In this document: positions 31,684 to 40,854 of the stretch, piece after piece
Numbering within the stretch: position 1 is the first letter of the stretch
How the letters are laid out: each line of letters starts with the position of its first letter
Origin: Rhynchopus sp. YZ270_cl-10
Lineage: Eukaryota; Euglenozoa; Diplonemea; Diplonemida; Diplonemidae
DNA length: 64,000 nt
Direction: 5' to 3'
NCBI GenBank assembly: GCA_964035575.1
Contig: OZ037836.1
Coordinates: 372,001-436,000, forward strand
Program-made: the position numbers and the translations under genes
Notes under the pieces: generated by a model
Databases searched by the model: none
Told to the model about the DNA's origin: nothing
Seen by the model: only the letters and a program-made list of their open reading frames with translations

Positions 31684-34220
31684 TGGGGGCCCGTTTTCGA
31701 TGCATGCACCCCTATCCGAGATAGGTGATACAATACATCGTGGGGGTGATATTACATAAGTCCATCACCGCCCCTGCTGTGCCCATCCTTCTGCTTCGTC
31801 TGCTTCTTCTTGAAGAAGCCTCCCAGCGTCGTCTGTCGCCCCTTCGAGGTGTCGTGGTGGCGGCGGCAGCAGTGCTCCAGCGTACTCTTCTCTTGCACAC
31901 AGTTCCCGCACCTCGAGAGTCTATGCTTAGTGCATGCTTCGTGTCGGATCGGTAACCCGTCGTCGTTGGAGTGGTGCGCAAAGCAGCAATGCATCAGGTC
32001 TGCCTGGGCGTTCTTCGAGCAGGCATCACACTTCGTCTTCCGGTGCAGCACACATATCGCAAACTGGAAGATCGGAACCGCTACTTCAGGTGCCTTCACG
32101 GGTGCATCCCCTGGACGCACGTGCTCATGGTGCCGGTAGCGAGCATGCGCAGATGTCTCCTGTTCAGCCCGCTGGATGAATGGTAGTGCCCTCCTGCCTC
32201 TAACTTCTGTGGAGGGGTACGCCGTCTCAGCAGAATACTCCCCCATCCATGTACCTCTCGCTCTATCGCCACCACGGAGCTCCACCTCAGACATGCCTTC
32301 GGAGCTGCGTTGCAGACGGTACGCCACACCAGCATCGTATAGCGCACGCAATGCCTTCAACGTTTCTTCTCCGCCGGCAAAGATAGGACGGCGGTCGATG
32401 CCTGTGATGGCGTTCGCCCCAAACGAAGCGAGAACATGCGTTACCTTCACCTTCCCCGGATGGAGAGAGCTCTCCGAAAAGGTTCTGAGTGAAGCCAACA
32501 TATGCCCAAAGGTGGTCGTCTTCGCCATTTCTCTGTGGGCCAGCGCTACTGGCACCACGTCGTCATCATCGTCGTCTTCCCCACTCCCGTCGTCTTCCCC
32601 CCCATTGTTGTCTTCTTCCCCAGTCCCGGCCCTCGGCTGCTTCAGCTTCGGCGCTATTCTGCCGGTCTTGTCCCCAGGTCGGATGTCCATCCCTGTGGCA
32701 ACCTCGAAGTCGATGAGCAGCTCCATGTGGGAGACTTCACGTCCAGCTTCGTCGCTCCATTGTAAACCACCCAGCCAGGAGGCAAACGCCAGCAGCAGAG
32801 CACGTCCATACGGCCACCTCCTTTTCAGGGGGGTGTAGTCCACCAAACTGTTCGCGTGTTGCGTCGTCGTGTCCAACTCCGGTGCCCACGTCCACGGGTA
32901 TCGGTCTTCTTGCAGTCGCGGGTTCGCCGCTTCCGGTCTGCTCCACTTGGAGCGTGCGATGAGGATGCGCACCATCATCTTCTGCAGGTCTGCAACACGG
33001 GCGCATTCCAAAGGTGTGTCCGGTGTGCACATGCCGCAGATAGCGAGACAGTTTGGCCAGGTCGTTCTGTCAATGTCCAACAGCAAGGGGTACTCCGCAC
33101 GAATGCTACTCCATGCTTCACATTCCCACCACAAGTGTTTGTGATTTTCGTCCACCCCCGCTTCGCAGTGAACGCAGATGGCCGAGTCCCGTATGCGCGC
33201 TCTCGCAAGTCGCACCCCCGTTATCGCACCGTCAGCTACAATGTGTCGCAGCGTCCCCGCCTCGTAATCCGTCAAACTTTTGCTTCGGGTGAGAGCAAGG
33301 GTTTTCTCCTTATCCACCCCCGCTTCAATACCCTTCAGGTTAGCTCTGCCTTTGCCATTGACCTTCGCAGTCGTCTTCGTACGGGAGAGTCGAATGAAGA
33401 ACATCCGTTCTCGCACAAAGTGGCCCAGTCTACCCAAGCTTACCGTCTTCACATCAACGATGCTCCCATCGTGCGTTTTCACCTTTGTCGTGTCTATCCA
33501 CGACCACGCAAGGCGGCTGAGGGCTCGCGCAATCAACCCGATGGGTCCTCCAGTCTTCGCCTGCTTCGCTTTCGCACGTAACCTGCACTTTTCGACCAGC
33601 GAACAGATCTCATCCGATTTGCGTATCATCGCCGCCCACGTCATGATCCTTCTGTAGTCGAATGCCACCGAGGGGTCGAGCAGATGGCCTTTCTCGAAGA
33701 CATTCAGCATGACCGGTACGCTTCGCCGATTCATCTTGTTCACGCCGTGGACCCCTTTCTCCACTGCAGTTGCAAGACTGTTCACGTATTTCCCAGGTGG
33801 GTCCTGCACCGTGATACCGTACACAGATTTCGACATCACTGCAGCTTGCATGATGCCTGCTTTCTCACCTTGAGTCAGCGGGAGGCATCCCACCTTACCT
33901 GCTAGCGGTCCGCATGCGTCGATGGTGCCTTCCAGTTTCGTCGGGAGCGTGGGCGTCCCAGCCTGTCGTGCCTGCACCGTCGCCCCCAGGCACTCCGACT
34001 TCTCGACGCGAGTAAGATCCGCGCCGTTCATCTGCACAGTTTCCTCTTCATCAGGACGGTTGCTCTGCCACGTGCTCTTCCCCGCGTGGACGCGTTGTCC
34101 CGTCAAGTCTGCAAAGTGTCCGGTGAAGGCGACACCCGCTCGCAGCTGGTCGAGGGTCTTCGTCAGGAGGTTGGTGTCGTCAGCGTACGCCAGCCCCTGC
34201 GTGCCCGTTTCCTTCTCCAC
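31684..34220 (-). mobile_element. 5'-truncated LINE (non-LTR retrotransposon)
   Basis: A 2537-bp insertion bounded by a perfect 19-bp duplication, CTTCAGCGTTTTTGTGAGG, at 31665-31683 and 34221-34239. The frame enters at the catalytic YADD motif (LAYADDTNLL), so the endonuclease and most of the reverse transcriptase are absent through 5' truncation. Downstream come a CCHC-type knuckle (CVHC then HKHLWWEC), an acidic stretch (EDDDDDD), a second Cys/His-rich region and a C-terminal PIP-box-like motif. The 3' end has no poly(A); it carries a stem-loop (31707-31727) about 25 bp from the duplication. The 19-bp duplication fits target-primed reverse transcription. Clade not determined. Confidence 0.85.
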
Positions 34221-34436
34221 CTTCAGCGTTTTTGTGAGGATGATTGTGTCACCAGCACTCAGCTGCGTCATGTCCGCTCCTTCCCCCAGCGCTTCGTCTC
34301 CGAAACTCATGCAAAAACTGTCTTCAGGCAACCCCATTGCAGACGCCATCTTCCGCCGCAAGCCCTCCACTGTGCCATCTGCACCCACCTCGACTGTGTG
34401 CTGATTTGCTTTGAAATCCTCGAAGTGCACGTCCAT
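31752..34436 (-). CDS. In-frame fusion: ubiquitin-like domain plus LINE C-terminal half
   Basis: One continuous frame of 894 codons uses the host ATG of copy I. Residues 1-71 are the host ubiquitin-like domain. From about 73 the LINE sequence follows: YADD at 84-87, CCHC knuckle at 421-439, acidic stretch 607-626, Cys/His-rich region about 803-861 (CDAC, HCC, CGNC, HCC spacing), and RQTTLGGFFKKK at 867-878. If transcribed, the copy I leader would drive it. The long open frame suggests the insertion is young or the fusion is tolerated. The truncated polymerase lacks the fingers region, so activity as a transcriptase is not expected. Confidence 0.6.
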   Translation of the reverse strand: MDVHFEDFKANQHTVEVGADGTVEGLRRKMASAMGLPEDSFCMSFGDEALGEGADMTQLSAGDTIILTKTLKVEKETGTQGLAYADDTNLLTKTLDQLRAGVAFTGHFADLTGQRVHAGKSTWQSNRPDEEETVQMNGADLTRVEKSECLGATVQARQAGTPTLPTKLEGTIDACGPLAGKVGCLPLTQGEKAGIMQAAVMSKSVYGITVQDPPGKYVNSLATAVEKGVHGVNKMNRRSVPVMLNVFEKGHLLDPSVAFDYRRIMTWAAMIRKSDEICSLVEKCRLRAKAKQAKTGGPIGLIARALSRLAWSWIDTTKVKTHDGSIVDVKTVSLGRLGHFVRERMFFIRLSRTKTTAKVNGKGRANLKGIEAGVDKEKTLALTRSKSLTDYEAGTLRHIVADGAITGVRLARARIRDSAICVHCEAGVDENHKHLWWECEAWSSIRAEYPLLLDIDRTTWPNCLAICGMCTPDTPLECARVADLQKMMVRILIARSKWSRPEAANPRLQEDRYPWTWAPELDTTTQHANSLVDYTPLKRRWPYGRALLLAFASWLGGLQWSDEAGREVSHMELLIDFEVATGMDIRPGDKTGRIAPKLKQPRAGTGEEDNNGGEDDGSGEDDDDDDVVPVALAHREMAKTTTFGHMLASLRTFSESSLHPGKVKVTHVLASFGANAITGIDRRPIFAGGEETLKALRALYDAGVAYRLQRSSEGMSEVELRGGDRARGTWMGEYSAETAYPSTEVRGRRALPFIQRAEQETSAHARYRHHEHVRPGDAPVKAPEVAVPIFQFAICVLHRKTKCDACSKNAQADLMHCCFAHHSNDDGLPIRHEACTKHRLSRCGNCVQEKSTLEHCCRRHHDTSKGRQTTLGGFFKKKQTKQKDGHSRGGDGLM

Positions 34437-35619
34437 TTGTTTGTTGTGGTTTTGTAATCACTAGTCTGTGTATGGTGGTGGTGGGGTGGAGGACAAGACA
34501 AGAAATACCCCGTTTTACAGGGTTCACTCGAAAATGTCGTTATTTCTGCAGTTCCTCCGTTCGCACCGCGGGTCTGGCTGGGGTCCTCTTCCCCGTGGGT
34601 GAGGCTATGTGGAGCTAATCCCTGCGCCGCTGATCTGCGAGAACGAAATGAACATTGCTGCAAGGACTGTGCTGTGTATGCACACCAATGCGAGGTTTGC
34701 ATCTGATATGCCCTCCACCCTCTGCACCCTCTGCACCACCAAGGCAGGAAGCAAGGAAGAGGAGAAATGGATATGATCGTCAACTAGAGAGACACATCGG
34801 CCTCGTAGTTCCTCATTTCCGCTTTTGGAGTTCACCTCACTCAAAAACAAAAAGCAATAGAGATTGGGATGGTTCCCAAGGGATGGGGGTGCGATTCTTT
34901 TGTTTTGTTTCCTTTTATATTTTTTGATAGCTATTTTCCCCCGCGAGCCAAAATCCCTCTTTCGCGGTGCCTCGATCGGAAATATCACTTTATTTGTTTT
35001 TTTTTTTCCCCTTTTTTTTGAAAAAAATATTCTTGTCTGAATAAACACCCGAGTGGACGTGTTTAGACGCTATTTTTCATGTCAGTTGATATCCCCCATA
35101 TTCGTCACAAAAGGATGACCTGTCTCACCATCCATTGATAAAATCGGTACGTACGTCATAAAATCGTGAAACGGAAAAGTGGCGAGAGAGATTCTAAATA
35201 TTTGAACACTTGACCCCAGGACCACACACACAAAAAGAAGAACTCAACCTCACTTCCGCTACGGTCTCTTGATTTGAAAAAAAAATAAAAATGAAAACTC
35301 ACGCACCATATGGGTTGATTTTGTTCTTTTCCCTGTCGTAGGTGCACAACTGCACGACACTAAGCACATTCGTTCCGGTATGTCGACAATCTTTGTTTCT
35401 ATCCATTTACGTATACAAAGGTACACTCATCACATACATCACTACGTCGTCTCTTGAAGGAAATATTTGCGCATGCAAAAGCCCACAACATGCAGGCATG
35501 ATGCGTCATCATTGAATTGCAATAAAATAAAAAGTAAAAACAAAACCACAACAACAACAACAACAACCAGGGAAGGAAGAAAATAGAATAAACAAAACAA
35601 AACAAAACACACTACGGTT
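34437..35619. other. Intergenic stretch, no gene recognised
   Basis: Holds the upstream region of copy I and the 3' flank of HSP70 copy 1. AT-rich with T and A runs near 35003 and 35279. Just before the HSP70 stop, a TTGAATTGCAATAAAAT block and an AAACAAAACAAAACACACTA block recur near 59590 and 59685, so HSP70 copies 1 and 3 share 3' flanks. Confidence 0.5.
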
Positions 35620-36925
35620 CTATGCAGCCTGGTCGTACATCTTCCTCATGACCGGGTGGCAGGTCCTCTCCAGCTTCCTCTGGGAGGACTGGAACTCCTC
35701 CTTGGTGGCCTCAGTGCCGCAGAGCTCGAGGGCACCGTTGCAGGCGTCCATGACCTTCTTCTTGTCGTCGTCGCCGACAAGCCCGCCGGTTCTGTCGTCC
35801 ATGAGGGTGGTGACCATCTGGTAGGCGTAGGTCTCGAGCTCGTGTCTGGCGTCGACACGCTCGCGTGCCTGCTTGTCGGCCTCAGCGAACTTCTCTGCGT
35901 CGTTGCACATGTCGTCAATCTCCTTCTGGGACAGACGGCCCTTGTCGTTGGTGATGGTGACCTGCGACTTCTTCCCGGTCGACTTGTCCTCGGCAGACAC
36001 GTCCATGATGCCGTTCGCGTCGACGTCAAAGGTCACCTCAATCTGGGGCACGCCACGCGGGGCCGGCGGGATCCCGGTCAGGTCGAAGGTGCCGAGCTGG
36101 TGGCAGTCCTTCGTCATCGCCCGCTCCCCCTCGAACACACAGATGTTCACCACAGGCTGGTTGTCCGCACACGTCGAGAACTCCTGGCTCTTCTTCGTCG
36201 GGATCGTCGTGTTCCTCTTGATCAGCGGTGTCATCACACCCCCGTCCGTCTCAATCCCCACAGTCAGGGGGGTCACGTCCAGCAGCAGGATCTGCTCCGT
36301 CTGCGTGCTCTTTCCTCCGGTCAGCACGAAGGCCTGCACCGCAGCGCCAAAGGCAACAGCCTCGTCGGGGTTGATCGACTTGTTCAGGTCCTTTCCGCCG
36401 AAGAAGTCCGACACCATCGCCTGGATCTTCGGGATACGGGTCGATCCTCCGACCAGCACAACCTCCGTGATGGCCCGCTTCTCAATCTTCGAGTCGTTCA
36501 GCACAGACTCCACAGGGCGCAGGCACGACTTGAACAGGTCCGCGCACAGCTCCTCGAACTTCGCACGTGTGATCGACGAGTAGAAGTCCGTCCCCTCAAA
36601 CAGCGAGTCGATCTCAATGCTGGTCTGTGCCGCCGACGACAGCGCACGCTTGGCACGCTCACAGGCAGTGCGCAGACGGCGCAGCGCACGCTGGTTCGTC
36701 GTCAGGTCCTTCTTGTGCTTCTTCTTGAACTCCTCCACGAAGTGGTTCACCATCCGGTTGTCGAAGTCCTCGCCTCCCAAGTGGGTGTCTCCCGCAGTCG
36801 CCTTCACCTCGAAGATCCCCCCGTCAATCGCCAGAAGCGTCACATCGAAGGTACCGCCACCCAGGTCGAAGATCAGGATGTTCTTCTGCCCCGCGCTCGC
36901 GTTGTCGAGTCCGTAGGCAATCGCC

Positions 36926-36957
<32 letters not shown>

Positions 36958-37464
36958 GTCCATCCCCGAGATCGCCCCTGCGTCCTTCGTCGCCTGACGC
37001 TGCGAGTCGTTGAAGTACGCAGGCACAGTCACAACGCTCTTCTTCACCTCCTTCCCAAGGAACTGCTCCGCCGTCTCCTTCATCTTCACAAGGATCATCG
37101 CAGAGATCTCCTCAGGCCTGAACGTCTTCGTCGTCCCCATGAACGACACCTCAATCAGCGGCTTCCCGTCCTCCTTCGCCACAACCTTGAACGGCCAGTG
37201 CTTCATGTCGCTCTGCACAGACGAGTCCTCCAGCTTGCGCCCGATCAGACGCTTCGCGTCGAACACCGTGTTCGTCGGGTTCATCGCCACCTGGTTCTTC
37301 GCCGCATCTCCGATCAGACGCTCGCTGTCTGCGAACGCCACGTACGACGGCGTCGTCCGGTTCCCCTGGTTGTTCGCAATGATCTCCACACGCTCGTTCT
37401 GCCACACTCCCACACACGAGTAGGTCGTTCCCAAGTCAATACCGATGGCTCCGTCGTAGGACAT
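35620..37464 (-). CDS. HSP70: Cytosolic-type HSP70 chaperone, copy 1
   Basis: 614 residues from the ATG ending at 37464. The ATPase domain carries [13 protein letters not shown] (8-20), [14 protein letters not shown] and [13 protein letters not shown]. The substrate-binding domain (about 390-510) includes [20 protein letters not shown]. Sequence around [20 protein letters not shown] resembles kinetoplastid cytosolic HSP70. The helical lid is short and the protein ends MRKMYDQAA, without the EEVD that recruits TPR co-chaperones, and without a Gly-rich tail; cytosolic HSP70s are usually 640-660 residues. Codon use is strongly G/C-ended. It assists folding using ATP, normally with J-proteins. 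The encoded protein is the same as from copies 2 and 3. Confidence 0.95.
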
Positions 37465-37620
37465 TGTAGTGTTGTTTTGTGGTCTTTGGTTTTTGATAGA
37501 AAAAATAAGGTAAAAAGTGATGAGCTGTTTGTTGTGTGTGTTGTGTGTTGTGTGTGGGTGTTGGGGTGGGTAAGTGGTTGTGGGTATTGGGTGGTCAGAG
37601 GGTGGACACTTGGTTGGTGG
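37465..37620 (-). promoter_or_regulatory. HSP70 leader with predicted trans-splice acceptor
   Basis: On the minus strand a pyrimidine stretch (TTTTTACCTTATTTTTTCT) is followed by the first AG (CCAAAG) and a 19-base leader to the ATG. The block is preceded by ACACACAA-type repeats. It is conserved upstream of all three HSP70 copies. The region 37620-37880 shows no gene. Confidence 0.45.
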
Positions 37621-37884
37621 ACGGGAGGGTGTCAGTGTGGATGGTGTTGTGGGACGTGTCTTTGGTGTTGTGCGTGTGGGGGGAGATCTGCACAGATCGA
37701 GAAGGTGGACAAGTGTCTCAAAGTACTACAACATGTAAAACAGCTGTTTTTATTCCGCTTTTCTGTTCAGTTTCCTTTGGGGGGTGTGGGGAAGTAAAGA
37801 GAAAAATGCGAGGGCTGAAAAAGATGTTCTTGGCAAGTAAAGTAACGAGCAGCTAGTCTAAAAAAATGCCTCCTACACATTCGT

Positions 37885-39307
37885 CCTGAATACTGCGCTT
37901 GACATCACCGAGCAGGTTACGGCTCTTCACATATTCTGACACAACACTGCTCGATCCGGTGACGTTGATGCTGCTTGTAGGTATTTTGCATCCTTTTAGG
38001 AAGCCTTTCCCAATGCTGCACACTCGTCCACCCAGATATGTTAAGTGTCTTCAACGCTATATTAAACTTGAAAAACGTGATCCACCCCCGCAAAAAGAAA
38101 AACCAGCAAAAGGGAAGGATGGCACCACGGTGTGCCAGAGAGTGGCTTGATCCCATTTGCTGACTTATATCCAACAAAGAAGCGACACCTAAGTGAACAG
38201 GGGCCGTATACCACCGCTGGTGGCCTAGGTTAGTATATAAGCCAGTTCAAGGTCCGCACTCTGGCAGCGTCAAAAGAAATAAACAACAATAAAACCACCA
38301 GTCATTCCAACCCTCCAGGACCCTCCAGTATCATGTGCCCGGGTTTGCAAAAGAGCAATGCAACCATCCCACGCGTGGCCTTCGTTCACTCAAAAAAGAG
38401 ATTATATCCGGGGACGCCAGGGCAAAAATGCCGGGGGGCTGCCACCTCACGTTTTTGTCCCCTTAAGTGTCTTCAACGCTCTGCATTTGGCGAGGAAGTA
38501 GTACTCAACCTGCGTCACATTGCCCCACCCAGATAAGTCAAGGGTTTGTAATGCACTGCAGCTGTAGAGGAACCTGTGCTCAACTTGCATTACATTGTTC
38601 CACCCTGACAAGTCAAGTGTCGTCAATGAGGTGCAGTTGCAGAGGAAGCAGTTCTCGATGTGCGTCACATTGTTCCACCCAGACATGTCAAGTGTGGTCA
38701 ATGAGGTGCAGTTGGCGAGGAAACCATGTCCAACCTTTCTCAGGTTGTTCCATCCAGATACGTCAACGGTTGTCAACGTCCAGCAGTCGTAGAGGAAGTA
38801 GTCCTCAACCTGCGTCACATTGCTCCACCCAGATAAATCAACAGTGTGCAATGAGCTGAAGTCTTCCAGAAAGGCGAGGAAAAGCTCCCTGATTACAGTC
38901 ACACCTGACACACCACTGAGAGCAATTTCTTTGAACGTGCCACATCTCAGGCAGTCGGAGGGTATCTCAGGAACAACTTCTGCCCGCAGAAACAAATGAA
39001 ATAGCTTGGGATCTTCCAGACGTTCGAACCTCCCTGCAGTGATGTCGGTATCACCCAAGTCACGAAGAGCTGCAATGGCGTCGTCCTTCTGCGACTTCGT
39101 CTTCGTCAGCACAACTGTGTCCCCAGCACTCAGCTGCGTCGTGTCGTCTCCTTCGGCCAGCAGCTTCCCTCCGAGGCTCATGTCAAAGCCGTCTTCGCAC
39201 AACTCTGCTGCAGACGCCACCTTCCGCCGTATGTCCGCAGTTGTATCATCCACATCCACCTCGACTGTGTACTTCTCTCCGTCAAAGCTCTTCACACATA
39301 TTTCCAT
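37885..39307 (-). pseudogene. Broken ubiquitin-like/LRR gene, copy J, carrying a 404-bp insertion
   Basis: From the ATG ending at 39307 the ubiquitin-like domain (SLGGKLL variant), linker and about five LRR units are intact. Then, after ALKTL, the frame runs into the insertion at 38059-38462 and stops at 38447. The remaining C-terminal part (37885-38058) keeps the NISGWTSVQH-type segment but has lost two bases (GTG in CAATGTGCTGCAC) and its stop context, so the normal CVCM end is gone. The tail resembles that of D and N. If translated as it stands, the product would be 286 residues without the lipidation end. Confidence 0.75.
38059..38462. mobile_element. 404-bp retroposon-like insertion
   Basis: Bounded by a perfect 18-bp duplication, TTAAGTGTCTTCAACGCT, at 38041-38058 and 38463-38480. 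The insert has no long frame. Near the right end GGGGAC (38408-38413 region) can pair with GTCCCC at 38457-38462, giving a terminal hairpin. A GTTCAAGGTCC segment near 38247 resembles a pol III B box, but no convincing A box precedes it. A long, perfect target duplication with a short non-coding insert fits a SINE or a severely 5'-truncated LINE. Confidence 0.65.
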
Positions 39308-39419
39308 GGTTTTGTGTCTCTCTGTTTTATGCAAGGTGTATTCAATTGGGGGTAAATTGCACCCACGTAGGGGCGAACAACCTTCGTGGAGAGAGGTCTT
39401 TTGTTTTGAATTTTTGAAA

Positions 39420-39795
39420 GCTTCGTTGTATTAGTGTGGACACCCGAGGATGTGCTCCACTATGTGTTCCTTTTGAACTGGGCCACCATCGTTTTCGTTG
39501 GCTTTATGTAAGTTTTGTATTTTCATGACATTTCAGTTTCTCTATCCTCTGCGATATGAAGCGCAAACACGCCGTTTTCAATTTGATTCGCAGACCGATA
39601 CTGACTCACGAAGTTGCTGTGTCAAAAAACACTTTCCTCTGCGAGGCGGGATACCACAGCGACAACGTCTATCACTCATGCGCCTATGAGTCGCTCAATG
39701 GCGTCATGGCTTTTATCATGACTACAGGGGTCCAACCCTGCACATTGCTCTCACAACACAAAATACAAATATGCACACAAATGAAGAGATGAAAG
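39420..39795 (+). repeat. Dispersed repeat S, copy 2, with a 78-codon open frame
   Basis: Begins with GTGGACACCCGAGGATGTGC, which can fold into a hairpin closed by GTGGA/TCCAC. At 39556-39792 an ATG opens a frame for 78 residues (MKRKHAVFNLIRRPILTHEV at the start, ending CTQMKR) with five cysteines. Copies at 44735-45110 and 51250-51610 keep the frame with a few amino-acid changes (GYHSDN to GCHSDN; NVYHSC to NVCHSC). Those changes do not favour synonymous sites, so coding is doubtful. Confidence 0.5.
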
Positions 39796-40285
39796 ATATC
39801 TTACAATAAGACAACAAACACCGGTGGGGTAAAAACTAAGGTGCGTTTTGGGACTTCAAAATTCTTAGGAGGGTTTTTACCCCACCGATATTTCTACACC
39901 TGGACAAGAGAAATTTGGTAACAACATGGGGGAGGGAAATCACACACCCCACACAGCTCCTTTGATCTTTATCAAAGCTTTTTGATAAAAAGTAATGAAC
40001 ACAAAAAATCAGCGCGTGTGGAAATAATACAGACCGAAATGATTGGGCTCTTTCGGATTGAATGATTTGAATAGTGTGTGTGTGTGTGTTCGGAAATATA
40101 TACTGTCTCTTTTCTAGCTTGTTTAATTTTCATTGTTTTCCTTTCATTGCCCTTTGCTTGTGCTCCCCGACTCCAATTCAATCAATACTCACAGAGGGGG
40201 CCAAAAATACAATTAGCGTTTCTCGTTTTTCAAAAAAAACCTTACAAACCGTACGCGTACCGCTTCGTATGTTTGTATACAAAAG
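39796..40285. other. Intergenic stretch with a GGGTAAAAAC inverted pair
   Basis: No gene is seen. CGGTGGGGTAAAAAC at about 39821 is mirrored by GTTTTTACCCCACCG at about 39875, a 15-bp inverted repeat with a 40-base loop. A TG run (40074-40090) follows. Confidence 0.5.
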
Positions 40286-40460
40286 AAAAAATTATTACAC
40301 ATCCACTCGACGTTTGGATAAAGAAAACTAGAGATGAAAGGGGGTTTGGGGGGAAGAGCTTAATTCTTGAACGCATCCCCACACTAAGTTACACTTTTAT
40401 TTTTTGAAAAACACCAAACTCGTGGATACTGAAAAATTTCACTAGAAATGCACGCATGTC
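40286..40460 (+). repeat. Dispersed repeat U, copy 3
   Basis: Matches 10634-10743 and 11018-11125 (TCCACTCGACGTTTGGATAA). It is followed, as at 10966, by GTGGATACTGAAAAATTTCA. The 40461-40854 stretch holds a segment also found at 45110-45430, with no gene. Confidence 0.6.
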
Positions 40461-40854
40461 TTATACAAAAGGGAAAGGACGTCACTCCCTTCCTTTTTTC
40501 AGTTTTCTAATCCGGGGCGGGTTGGAGTAGAGCCACACTTCACCGACAGGTCGAGGTGTGTGCGTTTCACCACAACCACTCCTTTGTGTATTTATTGCTT
40601 TTATTGCTTCATTGGTAGCGGGGGTGGGGGTAAAACATAAAAAGGACAATGCGGTTGATAGTGCAAATGGCTCTGCACTCCGCAAATAAAAAGGAAAAGT
40701 AGGAGTGCGGATTCAATTTCTGAAAAAATGTGAAAAGAAAAAAGAACAATCTCAACGCACACACTCAGTTGATTAAAAAGGGGGGTAGAAAAATCGTGCA
40801 CCGAAAACATGTGGGATTTCCTAAGATCTAAAAGAACTGCCCTGTCTCGGGTAC

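Larger units (their letters stand above)
30692..34436 (-). pseudogene. Diverged ubiquitin-like/LRR gene, copy I, split by a LINE
   Basis: Starts at the ATG ending at 34436 (MDVHFEDFKANQHTVEVGAD) with a ubiquitin-like domain about half identical to the main family. It is cut after LTKTLK by the LINE (31684-34220). The remainder resumes at 31683 with the linker (YEAIAALHALGETDLTPERL) and LRR units. A one-base insertion near 31381-31386 then shifts the frame, after which a clean run of 25-residue repeats alternating LSPLNNVTEI and LTPLKNVTRI leads to a tail ending SRDESPDQARK. This copy lacks SGW cores and the CVCM end. A fragment of a second I-type gene is at 5092-5340, so this is a distinct subfamily. 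The stop is at 30692. Confidence 0.75.

Noticed and set aside
35656-37797. Long plus-strand open frames opposite all three HSP70 genes (650-710 codons)
   Set aside because: They mirror the strongly G/C-ended codon use of HSP70. Their translation has no recognisable domain and is Leu/Arg/His/Val-rich. Antisense openness is a known by-product in HSP70 genes.
38230-38260. A tRNA gene or a full pol III promoter in the 404-bp insert
   Set aside because: Only a B-box-like GTTCAAGGTCC is present. No cloverleaf or correctly spaced A box could be found by eye.
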